In this document: piece after piece, positions 1 to 7,912 of the stretch | Layout: every line of letters begins with the position of its first letter | How positions within the stretch are numbered: the stretch's first letter is position 1 | Source of the DNA: JADJYF01 sp965278995 | GTDB taxonomy: Bacteria; Pseudomonadota; Gammaproteobacteria; Ga0077536 | DNA length: 64,000 nucleotides | NCBI GenBank assembly: GCA_965278995.1 | Contig: OZ257136.1 | Coordinates: 1,550,001 to 1,614,000, forward strand | Reading direction: 5' to 3' | Position numbers and translations under genes: made by a program | Notes under the pieces: generated by a model | The model's database searches: none | The model's input: the letters and a program-made list of their open reading frames with translations, nothing else | Told to the model about the DNA's origin: nothing

Positions 1-353
1 CGAGGTTGCTGCGCCGTGCAGCGGGTCGCTGGCGGGAACAGGGGCTGGCTACCGTTACGCTATCCATCCCTGGATGGCTCCACTACCGCGCGCGCGGCGC
101 TATACCATCCATGGCCCGCTTGCGCGCGAGGCGCGCCTGCCCCTGTTCCCGCCACCGACCCCCACAAGGTCGAGGGTTCACGTTCTGCTCATCCGGTCAG
201 CACCCCGAGCTTTTTGCGGCGCAACCGATCAGACGGCGCTAATGAAGATCTGCCATCGTGCGGCCTCACCACGCACCCACGTCGAGAATCTGATCAACGC
301 CGAACGAAGGCGACAATCCAATTCGATTCTGAACTTGTACATGAGACGATGAC
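1..353. other. Non-coding structured stretch upstream of the first operon
   Basis: No open frame here looks like a real protein: the small frames overlap each other, are arginine-rich and have no recognisable motif. The stretch holds an inverted-repeat pair (arms 23-45 and 139-161), a small hairpin at 64-77 and an alternating CG palindrome at 86-97. The last 190 bases before the MaoC gene show no further structure that I can see and presumably hold its promoter. Confidence 0.5.
23..161. repeat. Inverted-repeat-bounded element, about 139 bp
   Basis: Bases 23-45 and 139-161 are inverted copies matching at 22 of 23 positions; the inner 15 bases (31-45 with 139-153) match perfectly. Between them lie a CCATCC/GGATGG hairpin (64-77) and a 12-base CG palindrome (86-97). 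The layout suggests a small non-autonomous palindromic repeat or a long RNA hairpin. No target-site duplication is evident and no transposase is adjacent, so the class is unknown. Confidence 0.45.
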
Positions 354-1208
354 ATGAAAGATCACGCGGCTTTGATCGGGACGGTCATCAATCGGCAGGT
401 GGCGACGTATAGCGAGAAGGACACCATTCTGTATGCGTTAGGGGTGGGGTTGGGGACGGATCCGCTGGATGAACGCCAACTGCGGTATGTCTATGAAGAC
501 GGATTGACGGCGCTGCCGACCTTGGCGCTGGTGATTGCGTATCCGGGATTCTGGATGCGCGATCCGGCGTATGGATTTGACTGGCAGAAAGTGCTGCATG
601 CCGAGGAAACCCTGACCATTCATCGTCCGTTGCCGGTGGCGGGAACGATTACGGGCGAGACCGTCATCGAGGATGTCGTCGATCGGGGTGCGGATAAAGG
701 ATGTTTCGTCTATCTGCGTAAGGAATTGACAGCGGCTGATGGTACGCCGTTGGCGACGGTCGGGTCGAATACGCTGGCGCGTGGTGATGGGGGTTTTGGA
801 GGCACCTCGAAGGCGCGTCCGGCGATGCCGGCACCGCCGGAACGGGCGGCCGATGTCGTCTGCGATTTGCCGACCTTGGCACAGCAGGCACTGATTTATC
901 GACTGACGGGAGACCTGAATCCGCTGCACGCTGACCCGTCGATTGCGCGCAATGTCGGCTTCGAGCGGCCCATTCTGCATGGGCGTTGCACCCTTGGTGT
1001 CGCCATGCACGCGCTGCTGCGCAGCTGCTGCGATTACGACGCCACGCGTCTGCGTACCCTTGCCGTGCGATTCTCGGCGCCGTTCCTGCCTGGCGAGACG
1101 CTGCGTACCGAAATCTGGCGTGACGGCGAAATGGCTTATTTTCGTGCCAGTTCACTCGAGCGCGGCGTGGTCGTGATCAACAACGGCGCAGCCCGAATTA
1201 CTGCCTGA
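354..1208 (+). CDS. MaoC-family (R)-specific enoyl-CoA hydratase
   Basis: 284 aa, double hot-dog hydratase of the hydratase-2/MaoC family, which adds water to trans-2-enoyl-CoA esters in beta-oxidation of unusual or bulky acyl chains. The C-terminal half carries the hydratase-2 signature at residues 182-210 (YRLTGDLNPLHAD...), with catalytic Asp187 and His192 present. The N-terminal half (about 1-150) is the non-catalytic hot-dog that shapes the substrate tunnel in eukaryotic-type hydratase 2. First gene of an operon: 19 bp ahead of a CoA-transferase and followed by acyl-CoA dehydrogenases. The physiological substrate is not evident; steroid side-chain or branched acyl-CoA is inference from context. 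Confidence 0.9.
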   Translation: MKDHAALIGTVINRQVATYSEKDTILYALGVGLGTDPLDERQLRYVYEDGLTALPTLALVIAYPGFWMRDPAYGFDWQKVLHAEETLTIHRPLPVAGTITGETVIEDVVDRGADKGCFVYLRKELTAADGTPLATVGSNTLARGDGGFGGTSKARPAMPAPPERAADVVCDLPTLAQQALIYRLTGDLNPLHADPSIARNVGFERPILHGRCTLGVAMHALLRSCCDYDATRLRTLAVRFSAPFLPGETLRTEIWRDGEMAYFRASSLERGVVVINNGAARITA

Positions 1209-1227
1209 GCGGCGGAGGATAGACTGC

Positions 1228-2445
1228 ATGCAACGGATATTGCACGGGCTGCGCATCGTCGAAGGTTCGGCTTTCATCGCCGCACCGATGTGCGGTATGA
1301 CCTTGGCGCAACTCGGTGCCGATGTGATTCGATTCGATCAGATCGGAGGCGGCATCGACTATCGTCGCTGGCCGGTGACCAAAGACAACACCAGTATCTA
1401 CTGGGCCGAGATGAACAAGGGCAAACGTTCGATTGCGGTCGATTTGAAATCGCCGGCCGGGCGCGAACTGATTGCCGACCTGATCTGCGCCGACGGCGAG
1501 ATGGGTGGCATTTTCTCGACCAATCTGCCGGCGCGCGGTTGGCTCGCCTATGAGACGCTGGCGAAGCGCAGGCCGGATCTGATCCAGCATGAAATCGTCG
1601 GCGATCGTCACGGCTCAAGCGCGCTCGACTACACCGTCAACGCCAAAGTCGGCTTTCCGTACCTGACCGGGGCCGAAGACGACCCTCGCCCGGTCAATCA
1701 TGTACTCCCAGCCTGGGACATCGCGACCGCTTATCTTGCCGCCATCGATATTCTTGCCGCCGAACGGCATCGTCGCCTGACCGGGGTCGGGCAGCAGATC
1801 AAGCTCGCACTCGCCGATGTCGCCCTGTCGGCGGTGGGTAACCTTGGCCTGATTGGTGAAATCCACATCAACAATGAGACGCGCGGCCGCAACGGCAATT
1901 ATCTTTATGGCGCGCTCGGTCGCGATTTCGAGTCCGCCGATGGCCAACGCGTCATGATCATCGCCATTAGCGCGAAACAATGGCAAGGGCTACTGAATGC
2001 GACTGGCCAGACCGACGAAGTCGCGTCACTCGGCGCCAGTCTGGGACTCGATTTCAATCAGGAAGGCGATCGTTACCGGGCCCGACATGCGCTGTGTGCG
2101 CTGCTCGAACCGTGGTTCAAGCGCACGCCATTTGCGACCATGTCCAAAGTCTTCGAGGACTGCGGGATCTGTTGGGATAAATATCAGACCGTCCGCGAAC
2201 TGGTCGAAACCGATCCCGATTGTTCGCCCGACAATCCGATTTTCTCCCGCATCGAACAACCTGGCATCGGCACCTATCCGGTGTGCGGCACGCCGATGCA
2301 TTTTTCCACCATCGAACGTTCGCCGCCGCGGCCTGCTCCGCGCGTCGGCCAGCACACCGATGAAATTCTGGCCGACCTTCTTGGGCTCGACAGTGCGGCT
2401 ATCGGCCGGCTGCACGACCAGGGCGTCGTCGCCGCTGCGGAGTAG
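1228..2445 (+). CDS. CaiB/BaiF (family III) CoA-transferase
   Basis: 405 aa family III CoA-transferase, which moves CoA between carboxylic acids or, in some members, within one molecule. The N-terminus runs straight into the family fold (LRIVEGSAFIAAPMCGM...ADVIRFD) and Asp164 in PAWDIATAYL sits at the position of the catalytic aspartate. A GGAGG ribosome site lies about ten bases before the ATG. From memory it resembles the subgroup often annotated as 2-methylfumaryl-CoA isomerase, but these genes sit in many acyl-CoA clusters and the name should not be taken literally. The role here is probably CoA activation of the operon's acid substrate. Confidence 0.88.
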   Translation: MQRILHGLRIVEGSAFIAAPMCGMTLAQLGADVIRFDQIGGGIDYRRWPVTKDNTSIYWAEMNKGKRSIAVDLKSPAGRELIADLICADGEMGGIFSTNLPARGWLAYETLAKRRPDLIQHEIVGDRHGSSALDYTVNAKVGFPYLTGAEDDPRPVNHVLPAWDIATAYLAAIDILAAERHRRLTGVGQQIKLALADVALSAVGNLGLIGEIHINNETRGRNGNYLYGALGRDFESADGQRVMIIAISAKQWQGLLNATGQTDEVASLGASLGLDFNQEGDRYRARHALCALLEPWFKRTPFATMSKVFEDCGICWDKYQTVRELVETDPDCSPDNPIFSRIEQPGIGTYPVCGTPMHFSTIERSPPRPAPRVGQHTDEILADLLGLDSAAIGRLHDQGVVAAAE

Positions 2446-2448
2446 ACG

Positions 2449-3516
2449 ATGAGCACACGCCAGGAGAAATTCTCCGGAACCAAACCGGTGCAGCAGCACC
2501 TGATGTTCGCCACCGACAAGCTAGAGAAGTTTTTGATCGCCGAAGTCGATGGCTATCAGGGCCCGCTCGAAGTGCGCGAGTTCAAGGGCGGGCAGTCCAA
2601 TCCAACCTACCAACTCATCACGCCGACGCGCCGATACGTCCTGCGTCGAAAGCCGCCGGGTGTACTGTTGCCTTCGGCGCATCAGGTCGATCGCGAATTT
2701 CGTGTCATCGACTGCCTCTATCGCGCGGGGTTTCCTGTACCGCGTGCGTTTGCGCAGAGCGATGACACCTCCATCGTCGGCACCATGTTCTATATCATGG
2801 AAATGGTCGAGGGCCGGATTCTTTGGGACCTCTCGCTGCCTGGCCACACGCCGGCCGAGCGCGGCGCGATTTACGACGCCATGGTGCAGACACTGGCCCA
2901 TCTGCAACGGCTCGATCACATCAAGGTCGGATTGGATGGATTCGGCAAGACCAGCGACTATATGGCGCGCCAGATCCATCGCTGGAGCAAGATCTATGTC
3001 GCTTCCGAAACGACGCCAATCCCGTTGATGGACAAATTGAACGAGTGGCTGCCCAAGAATATTCCGGCTTCCAGCGATACCTGCATCATTCACGGCGACT
3101 ACCGTCTGGACAACATGATTCTGCATCCGACCGAACAGCGTGTCATCGCGGTGCTCGACTGGGAGTTGTCGACGCTTGGCGATCCGCTCGGTGATTTCAC
3201 CTACCACATGGCGCCGTGGGTGATCCCGCCTATCGACGAACGCGTATCTAGCCTGGAAGGTCTCGATCTCGCCGCGCTCGGCATACCGACGCAGGCGCAG
3301 TACCTGGCCCGTTATTGCGAGCTGACCGGGCGAAAAGAGATTGCCCATATGGATTTCTACAATGCCTATACCGTGTGGCGGCTGGCGGCCATTTATCAAG
3401 GCATCATCAAACGGGTACAGGATGGCACTGCGGCGAGCACCGATGCGCCGAGCACGACTGATATCGTTGAACAGTTTGCCGAACGTGCCTGGGCCTTCGC
3501 GCAAGGCCAGCGTTGA
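2449..3516 (+). CDS. APH-fold phosphotransferase, ACAD10/11 kinase-domain type
   Basis: 355 aa protein kinase-like phosphotransferase. Visible landmarks are the nucleotide loop FKGGQSNPTY (46-54), the catalytic-loop HGDYRLDN with Asp217 and Asn222, and the metal-binding LDWE with Asp237, followed by LGDPLGDF. This matches the kinase domain fused to acyl-CoA dehydrogenase in human ACAD10/11 and the separate LvaA-type kinase of levulinate catabolism, which phosphorylate 4-hydroxyacyl-CoA. It starts 3 bp after the CoA-transferase stop and precedes an acyl-CoA dehydrogenase gene, the same pairing as in those systems. A role in 4-hydroxyacyl-CoA processing is inference; antibiotic resistance is unlikely. 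Confidence 0.88.
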   Translation: MSTRQEKFSGTKPVQQHLMFATDKLEKFLIAEVDGYQGPLEVREFKGGQSNPTYQLITPTRRYVLRRKPPGVLLPSAHQVDREFRVIDCLYRAGFPVPRAFAQSDDTSIVGTMFYIMEMVEGRILWDLSLPGHTPAERGAIYDAMVQTLAHLQRLDHIKVGLDGFGKTSDYMARQIHRWSKIYVASETTPIPLMDKLNEWLPKNIPASSDTCIIHGDYRLDNMILHPTEQRVIAVLDWELSTLGDPLGDFTYHMAPWVIPPIDERVSSLEGLDLAALGIPTQAQYLARYCELTGRKEIAHMDFYNAYTVWRLAAIYQGIIKRVQDGTAASTDAPSTTDIVEQFAERAWAFAQGQR

Positions 3517-3560
3517 CATGAACAGCCGCCTTTTCGACAACGTCACCTGATGGATGCACG

Positions 3561-4727
3561 ATGACCTCAGCAGCAGACAAACTCCGCTTCGAGCCGTGCG
3601 AATTGCCGCCGGCGCTCGCGACATTGCGGGCCGAAGTACGCGACTTTCTCGCCACCGCGCTGGTCGACGTACCGGTCGTGAAACGCAGCCACAGCTGGGA
3701 AGCATACGATACCGAGTTTTCGGCCCGGCTCGGTGAGCGCGGCTGGATCGGCATGACACTGCCGACTGCTTACGGCGGACATGGCCGCAGCGCGTTCGAG
3801 CGTTATGTTGTGGTCGAAGAGTGCCTGGTCGCTGGCGCCCCGACTGCTTTTCACTGGGTCGCTGACCGGCAGAGCGGACCGTTGCTGGTGCGCTACGCGA
3901 CGGAAGCACAGAAGAAGACCATCATCCCGCAGATCACGGCGGGCCGGGCCTGTTTCGCCATTGGCATGAGTGAGCCGAATTCCGGCTCCGACCTGGCCTC
4001 ACTGCGGACACGGGCCGAGCGGACCGCCGACGGCTGGCGCGTCAATGGCACCAAGATCTGGACCAGCAATGCGCATCGTGCAAATTACATGATCGCGCTG
4101 TTCCGAACCGATCCCGATCCGGACAAGAAGCACGCCGGCCTGTCGCAATTCCTGATCGATTTGCGCGTGACCAAAGGCATTACGCCGCGCCCAATTCAGA
4201 ATCTGGCCGGTGGGCGAAATTTTAACGAAGTCTCGTTCGTCGATGCCGAACTTCCGGCCGATGCGCTGATCGGAATCGAGGGCCAGGGCTGGCGTCAGGT
4301 TACCGAAGAACTTGCCTTCGAGCGTAGCGGCCCGGAGCGGTATTTGTCGTGCTTCTTCCTGCTGCGCAAGCTCGTCGATGTCGTGCGAGAGCGGGCCTCG
4401 CCGGCGACGCTGGCACGGATCGGTTCGCAGATCGCATGGACGACGACACTCAGAAACATGTCGCTCAGCATCGCAGCGAAGCTCAATGCTGGGCAGGATC
4501 CGGCACTCGAAGCGTCGGTCGTGAAAGATCTTGGCTGCCAGTTCGAACAGGCCATGCCGGGACTGGCGCAGGAACTGTGCGAACTGGAGCCAACGCTCGA
4601 GCATTTTGGTTCGGAGTATCAGCAGATTCTGGGATCGCTGGTGCAGGTGGTACCGTCGTTTTCACTGCGCGGCGGCACTCCGGAAATCATGCGCGGCATC
4701 ATCGCCAAAGGTCTGGGTGTGCGATGA
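3561..4727 (+). CDS. Acyl-CoA dehydrogenase, FadE-type (large partner)
   Basis: 388 aa flavoprotein dehydrogenase of acyl-CoA esters. The FAD/substrate signature lies at 132-145 (FAIGMSEPNSGSDL), followed by VNGTKIWTSNA. The C-terminal catalytic segment reads RGGTPEIMRG rather than the usual EGT, so the standard C-terminal catalytic Glu is not present there. That pattern fits heteromeric FadE pairs in which a second gene supplies part of the complex. The gene overlaps the next by ATGA (4724-4727), indicating translational coupling with the small subunit. Phosphate elimination together with the preceding kinase is an alternative role. Confidence 0.9.
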   Translation: MTSAADKLRFEPCELPPALATLRAEVRDFLATALVDVPVVKRSHSWEAYDTEFSARLGERGWIGMTLPTAYGGHGRSAFERYVVVEECLVAGAPTAFHWVADRQSGPLLVRYATEAQKKTIIPQITAGRACFAIGMSEPNSGSDLASLRTRAERTADGWRVNGTKIWTSNAHRANYMIALFRTDPDPDKKHAGLSQFLIDLRVTKGITPRPIQNLAGGRNFNEVSFVDAELPADALIGIEGQGWRQVTEELAFERSGPERYLSCFFLLRKLVDVVRERASPATLARIGSQIAWTTTLRNMSLSIAAKLNAGQDPALEASVVKDLGCQFEQAMPGLAQELCELEPTLEHFGSEYQQILGSLVQVVPSFSLRGGTPEIMRGIIAKGLGVR

Positions 4728-5776
4728 ACGAGACGCAGCAGATACTCGAAGACTCAGTCAACCGCTTGTTCGGTGACCGCCTTGGCTGGGACGCCCTGAC
4801 GGCAATCGAAGAACATGGCTTTCCGGCGGCGCTGTGGACGGAAGTCACCGAGCAGGGCATCCATAAAGTACTCGCTGACGAGAGCGCTGGCGGTATGGGC
4901 GTCGGATGGGCCGATGCGTATCCAGTGCTGCGCGCGTGTGGACGGCACGCCGTGCCGCTGCCGATACCGGAGGCCATCATCGTCGAATGGCTGGCGCGTC
5001 TGGCCGGGGTGACCCTGCCAGAGGGGATCCCCGGGTTGCTGCCGAACGTGATCACGAACGACGCACTTAACGATGCGACGCTCACCGTGGATAACGTGCG
5101 CGTGGCGTGGGGCCGCCAGGCCGATTTTCTGGCCGGGGTGAGTGCGCGTGGCGATGACGTCGAACTGGTGATCGGCGCAGCGAGCGGGTTGCGTTGCGCC
5201 GACGAGGAAAACATCGGGCGTGATGCGCGTGATCGCATCAGCGGCACGACGCCGGTACTGATCCGCGCGGCGCTGCCGCTGCCCGCTGATTGTGTCCATT
5301 GGCTGGGTGCGCTGGTGCGCAGCGCGCAGATTGCCGGTGCCGGTGCAGCGGCGCTGGAGCTCGCTTTGAAGTACGCCAGTGAACGCGCTCAATTCGGCCG
5401 GCCGTTGGCCGGGTTTCAGGCGATTCAGCATTACCTGGCCGATCTCGCCGGTGTCGTCGCTTCGGTCGACGCCATTGCACTGGCGGCCTGTGCCACGCTC
5501 GATCGGCGCGGCATGGCCTTGCATGGGCGCAACGCGCGCTTCGAAATCGCCGCTGCCAAATGCCGGGCCAGCGAAGCGGTGGAAAAACTCACGCGGTTGT
5601 CTCATCAGGTGCATGGCGCTATCGGCTTCACTTACGAGTATGGTCTGCATTTTCTGACACGACGCTTGTGGGCCTGGCGCGCCGAATACGGCGGCGCCGG
5701 CGAATGGGGCGAGTATCTTGGCCGCATCGCTGCCGATGTCGGCGGTGACGGCATCTGGCCGGTCATTACCGATTGA
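4724..5776 (+). CDS. Acyl-CoA dehydrogenase-like small partner
   Basis: 350 aa protein of the acyl-CoA dehydrogenase family, shorter and more divergent than the gene before it. The recognisable C-terminal helical domain includes ERAQFGRPLAGFQAIQHYLAD and HQVHGAIGFTYEYGLHFLTRR. It lacks the FAD-binding TEPxxGSD signature and ends with the tryptophan-rich tail typical of the beta chain of alpha2beta2 FadE enzymes. The ATG at 4724 overlaps the upstream stop, so I take this start rather than the long in-frame extension back to 4349, which would run inside the upstream gene. It probably forms a heterotetramer with the 3561 product. Confidence 0.88.
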   Translation: MNETQQILEDSVNRLFGDRLGWDALTAIEEHGFPAALWTEVTEQGIHKVLADESAGGMGVGWADAYPVLRACGRHAVPLPIPEAIIVEWLARLAGVTLPEGIPGLLPNVITNDALNDATLTVDNVRVAWGRQADFLAGVSARGDDVELVIGAASGLRCADEENIGRDARDRISGTTPVLIRAALPLPADCVHWLGALVRSAQIAGAGAAALELALKYASERAQFGRPLAGFQAIQHYLADLAGVVASVDAIALAACATLDRRGMALHGRNARFEIAAAKCRASEAVEKLTRLSHQVHGAIGFTYEYGLHFLTRRLWAWRAEYGGAGEWGEYLGRIAADVGGDGIWPVITD

Positions 5777-5791
5777 GTTTGGGAGAGACGC

Positions 5792-6595
5792 ATGATCGAT
5801 AACGATCTGATCCTGGAAATGGATGGCACGCTCGGGCGACTCACCCTCAATCGACCCGCCACGCGCAATCCGCTGGGGCAATCCGGCGACGGTCGGCGGT
5901 TCCGTGCCGCGGCCGATGCCATCAACGGCAACAAGGCGCTGCGCTGCGTGATCATGACGGGAGCCGGTTCCGCGTTTTCAGCCGGCGGCGATCTGAAAGC
6001 CATGCGCGAGCGCAGTGGCGATTTCGGTGGCAACGCGCTGGAACTGCGCGATCACTATCGCGAGAGCATTCACGGCATCATCCGCGCGATGTGGGACATC
6101 GAAGTGCCGGTCGTCGGCGCCATCAATGGCCCGGCTATCGGGCTCGGTAACGACGTTGCGTCGCTATGCGATATACGCATTGCGGCTGCCTCGGCGAAAT
6201 TCGGTGCGACCTTTCTGAAAATGGGCCTGCTGCCTGGTGACGGTGGTGCCTGGTTGTTACCGCGCCATATCGGCTGGTCGCGCGCTGCGCAATTGTTCTT
6301 TACCGGCGAAGTCGTCGACGCAAAGACAGCCTGCGAATGGGGTCTGGTTTCCGAAGTCGTCGCCGATACCGAGCTGATGCCGGCGGCGGAAGCCCTGGCA
6401 GCGAAAATCTGTCTGCAACCACCGCAAGCGCTGCGCATGACCAAGAAACTGATGCGCGATGGCACCATGGCGAGTTTCAGCGCGGTCATGGAAATGTCGG
6501 CCGCACTGCAGGTTACGCTGCAACATACCGAGGATCACATGGAAGCGGTGAATGCGTTTTTCGATAAGCGCCAACCGGAATTCAAGGGGCGTTAG
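5792..6595 (+). CDS. Enoyl-CoA hydratase/isomerase (crotonase) family protein
   Basis: 267 aa crotonase-fold enzyme acting on acyl-CoA thioesters. The oxyanion-hole segments are visible: SAGGDLKAM near 65-73 and the second loop around INGPAIGLGNDVASLCDIR at about 111-130. The downstream FLKMGLLPGDGGAWLLPRHIG segment carries Gly/Asp where classical hydratases have Glu, so hydration, isomerisation or retro-Claisen cleavage cannot be separated by eye. A GGGAGAGACGC ribosome site precedes the ATG. It closes the operon that begins with the MaoC gene. Confidence 0.88.
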   Translation: MIDNDLILEMDGTLGRLTLNRPATRNPLGQSGDGRRFRAAADAINGNKALRCVIMTGAGSAFSAGGDLKAMRERSGDFGGNALELRDHYRESIHGIIRAMWDIEVPVVGAINGPAIGLGNDVASLCDIRIAAASAKFGATFLKMGLLPGDGGAWLLPRHIGWSRAAQLFFTGEVVDAKTACEWGLVSEVVADTELMPAAEALAAKICLQPPQALRMTKKLMRDGTMASFSAVMEMSAALQVTLQHTEDHMEAVNAFFDKRQPEFKGR

Positions 6596-6628
6596 GCGCG
6601 CGCGGGTGTTGCTATTGACGGCCGCGCG

Positions 6629-7900
6629 ATGAGCGGGTCGATCCTGTGTATCACCCGTAACCTGCCGCCGTTGACGGGTGGCATGGAGCGACTTTGCCAG
6701 CAACTGCTGGCCGCGCTCGCCGACGACCATGACGTTGCCGTGATCGGGCCGCCGGGTTGTGCGCCGTGGGTGGACCCGCGGGTGACGACGTACGTTTGCC
6801 GGAGTCATGCGGCCGGACCGTTTCTGGTCGAGGCCGCGCTGCGATTGCTTTGGCTGGTGCTGACGGGTAAGCGACCGCATTTGCTGATAGCGAGCAGCGG
6901 TTTGACAGCGCCGCTTGCGTGGTTCGCGGCGCGGTTGTGGCGATGCCCGTATATCACCTGCGTGCACGGACTCGACCTGGTCGTAGCGCATCGGCTGTAC
7001 CAGGCGCTGTTTCTGCCGGCCATCCGGGCCTCAGACAGGGTCGTCGCCAACAGCATCAATACGGCGAAGCTCGCCCGCGCTCAGGGCGTAACCGAAGCGC
7101 AACTGCGGGTCGTCCTCCCCGGCATCCACTGGCCAGAAACCCTGCCGCCAGCCACCGCCGCGTTTGGGGACAGGCATGATATTCGGTCCGAATTTCGGGA
7201 CAGGCACGGTCTTGGCCACCGTCCAGTGCTGCTCGCAGTCGGCCGGCTTACTGCCCGCAAGGGACTACCTGAGTTTGTTGCCCATGCCTTGCCGCTGGTC
7301 GTACGCGCCGTGCCCGACGTGCTATTCGTCGTCATTGGCGAGGAAGCACGTGACGCGATCCGCCGTGAGCATTCAGTTCGGACGAGATTGATGGCGGCGA
7401 TCACTGCGGCGGGTATGACCGAGCACGTCCTGTTGCGCGGGCATGCTGACGATGCCGAGGTGGTGGCAACGAGCGTGGCGGCGCAGGTTTTCGTGTTTCC
7501 CCTGCTCGCCGTGGCGGGTGACGTCGAAGGTTTCGGTATGGTCGCGGCCGAGGCAGCAGCCTGCGGGCTCGGTACTGTCGCATTTGACGAAGGAGGCGTG
7601 GCAGATGCCATCGTCGCCGGTGTCACAGGCCGGCTGGTAACTCCCGGTGATTACGCCGGTCTGGCTGCGGCCATCCTCGACGAGCTCGCTCTCGCCGGTG
7701 ACGCGTCGCGTCGTGCTAGCTGCCGAGCCGCCGCTCGACGGTATGCGTGGCCTCGTTATGCTGCAGAACTGACCGCCGTGGTCGACACGCTCCTCGATGA
7801 ACGGGGCGGCCTGGAACCGCGGCTAACCGGGGACTATAAGGAGCGGGGACAGGCACGAATGATAATTCCGGACAGCCACGATAAACGGACTGATGAATGA
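6629..7900 (+). CDS. GT4-family glycosyltransferase with repeat-derived insert and tail
   Basis: 423 aa retaining GT-B glycosyltransferase. The N-terminal acceptor half starts NLPPLTGGMERL, and the C-terminal donor half has AVGRLTARKGLPEF (203-216) and the EX7E motif Glu300-Glu308 in EGFGMVAAE. It likely adds a sugar to a lipid or surface glycan. Residues 180-194 are encoded by two GGGACAGGCA repeat copies 30 bp apart, an apparent in-frame 10-residue insertion just before the donor domain. The last 18 or so residues (RGQARMIIPDSH...) are also repeat sequence, so the original C-terminus may have been replaced. The stop overlaps the next gene by ATGA. Function after these changes is uncertain. 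Confidence 0.8.
   Translation: MSGSILCITRNLPPLTGGMERLCQQLLAALADDHDVAVIGPPGCAPWVDPRVTTYVCRSHAAGPFLVEAALRLLWLVLTGKRPHLLIASSGLTAPLAWFAARLWRCPYITCVHGLDLVVAHRLYQALFLPAIRASDRVVANSINTAKLARAQGVTEAQLRVVLPGIHWPETLPPATAAFGDRHDIRSEFRDRHGLGHRPVLLAVGRLTARKGLPEFVAHALPLVVRAVPDVLFVVIGEEARDAIRREHSVRTRLMAAITAAGMTEHVLLRGHADDAEVVATSVAAQVFVFPLLAVAGDVEGFGMVAAEAAACGLGTVAFDEGGVADAIVAGVTGRLVTPGDYAGLAAAILDELALAGDASRRASCRAAARRYAWPRYAAELTAVVDTLLDERGGLEPRLTGDYKERGQARMIIPDSHDKRTDE
7166..7209 (+). repeat. GGGACAGGCA repeat pair inside the glycosyltransferase gene
   Basis: Two copies of GGGACAGGCA(T/C)G, at 7167-7178 and 7197-7208, are separated by a perfect 13-base palindrome ATTCGG-T-CCGAAT (7181-7193). The unit is 30 bp, an exact multiple of codons, so the reading frame is kept. 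This looks like a REP-type unit inserted in coding sequence. Confidence 0.65.
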
Positions 7901-7912
7901 GGACAGGCATGA
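7845..7912 (+). repeat. Three GGGACAG(G/C)CA repeats at the GT/methyltransferase junction
   Basis: Copies lie at 7845-7860 (GGGGACAGGCACGAAT), 7869-7882 (CGGACAGCCACGAT) and 7900-7912 (AGGACAGGCATGA), in direct orientation. They encode the last residues of the glycosyltransferase and the first residues of the methyltransferase, so both gene ends are repeat-derived. The family is the same as at 7166-7209 and 8659-8696. Confidence 0.65.

Noticed and set aside
2449..3516. Aminoglycoside resistance kinase
   Set aside because: The fold is shared, but sequence features and neighbours match the acyl-CoA-linked ACAD10/11 kinase group.
2521..3909. Long minus-strand frame opposite the kinase and dehydrogenase genes
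   Set aside because: Arginine-rich antisense shadow of two well-supported plus-strand genes; no family motif.
4349..4723. In-frame N-terminal extension of the small acyl-CoA dehydrogenase gene
   Set aside because: It lies wholly inside the upstream dehydrogenase gene in another frame; the ATGA overlap at 4724 is the natural start.
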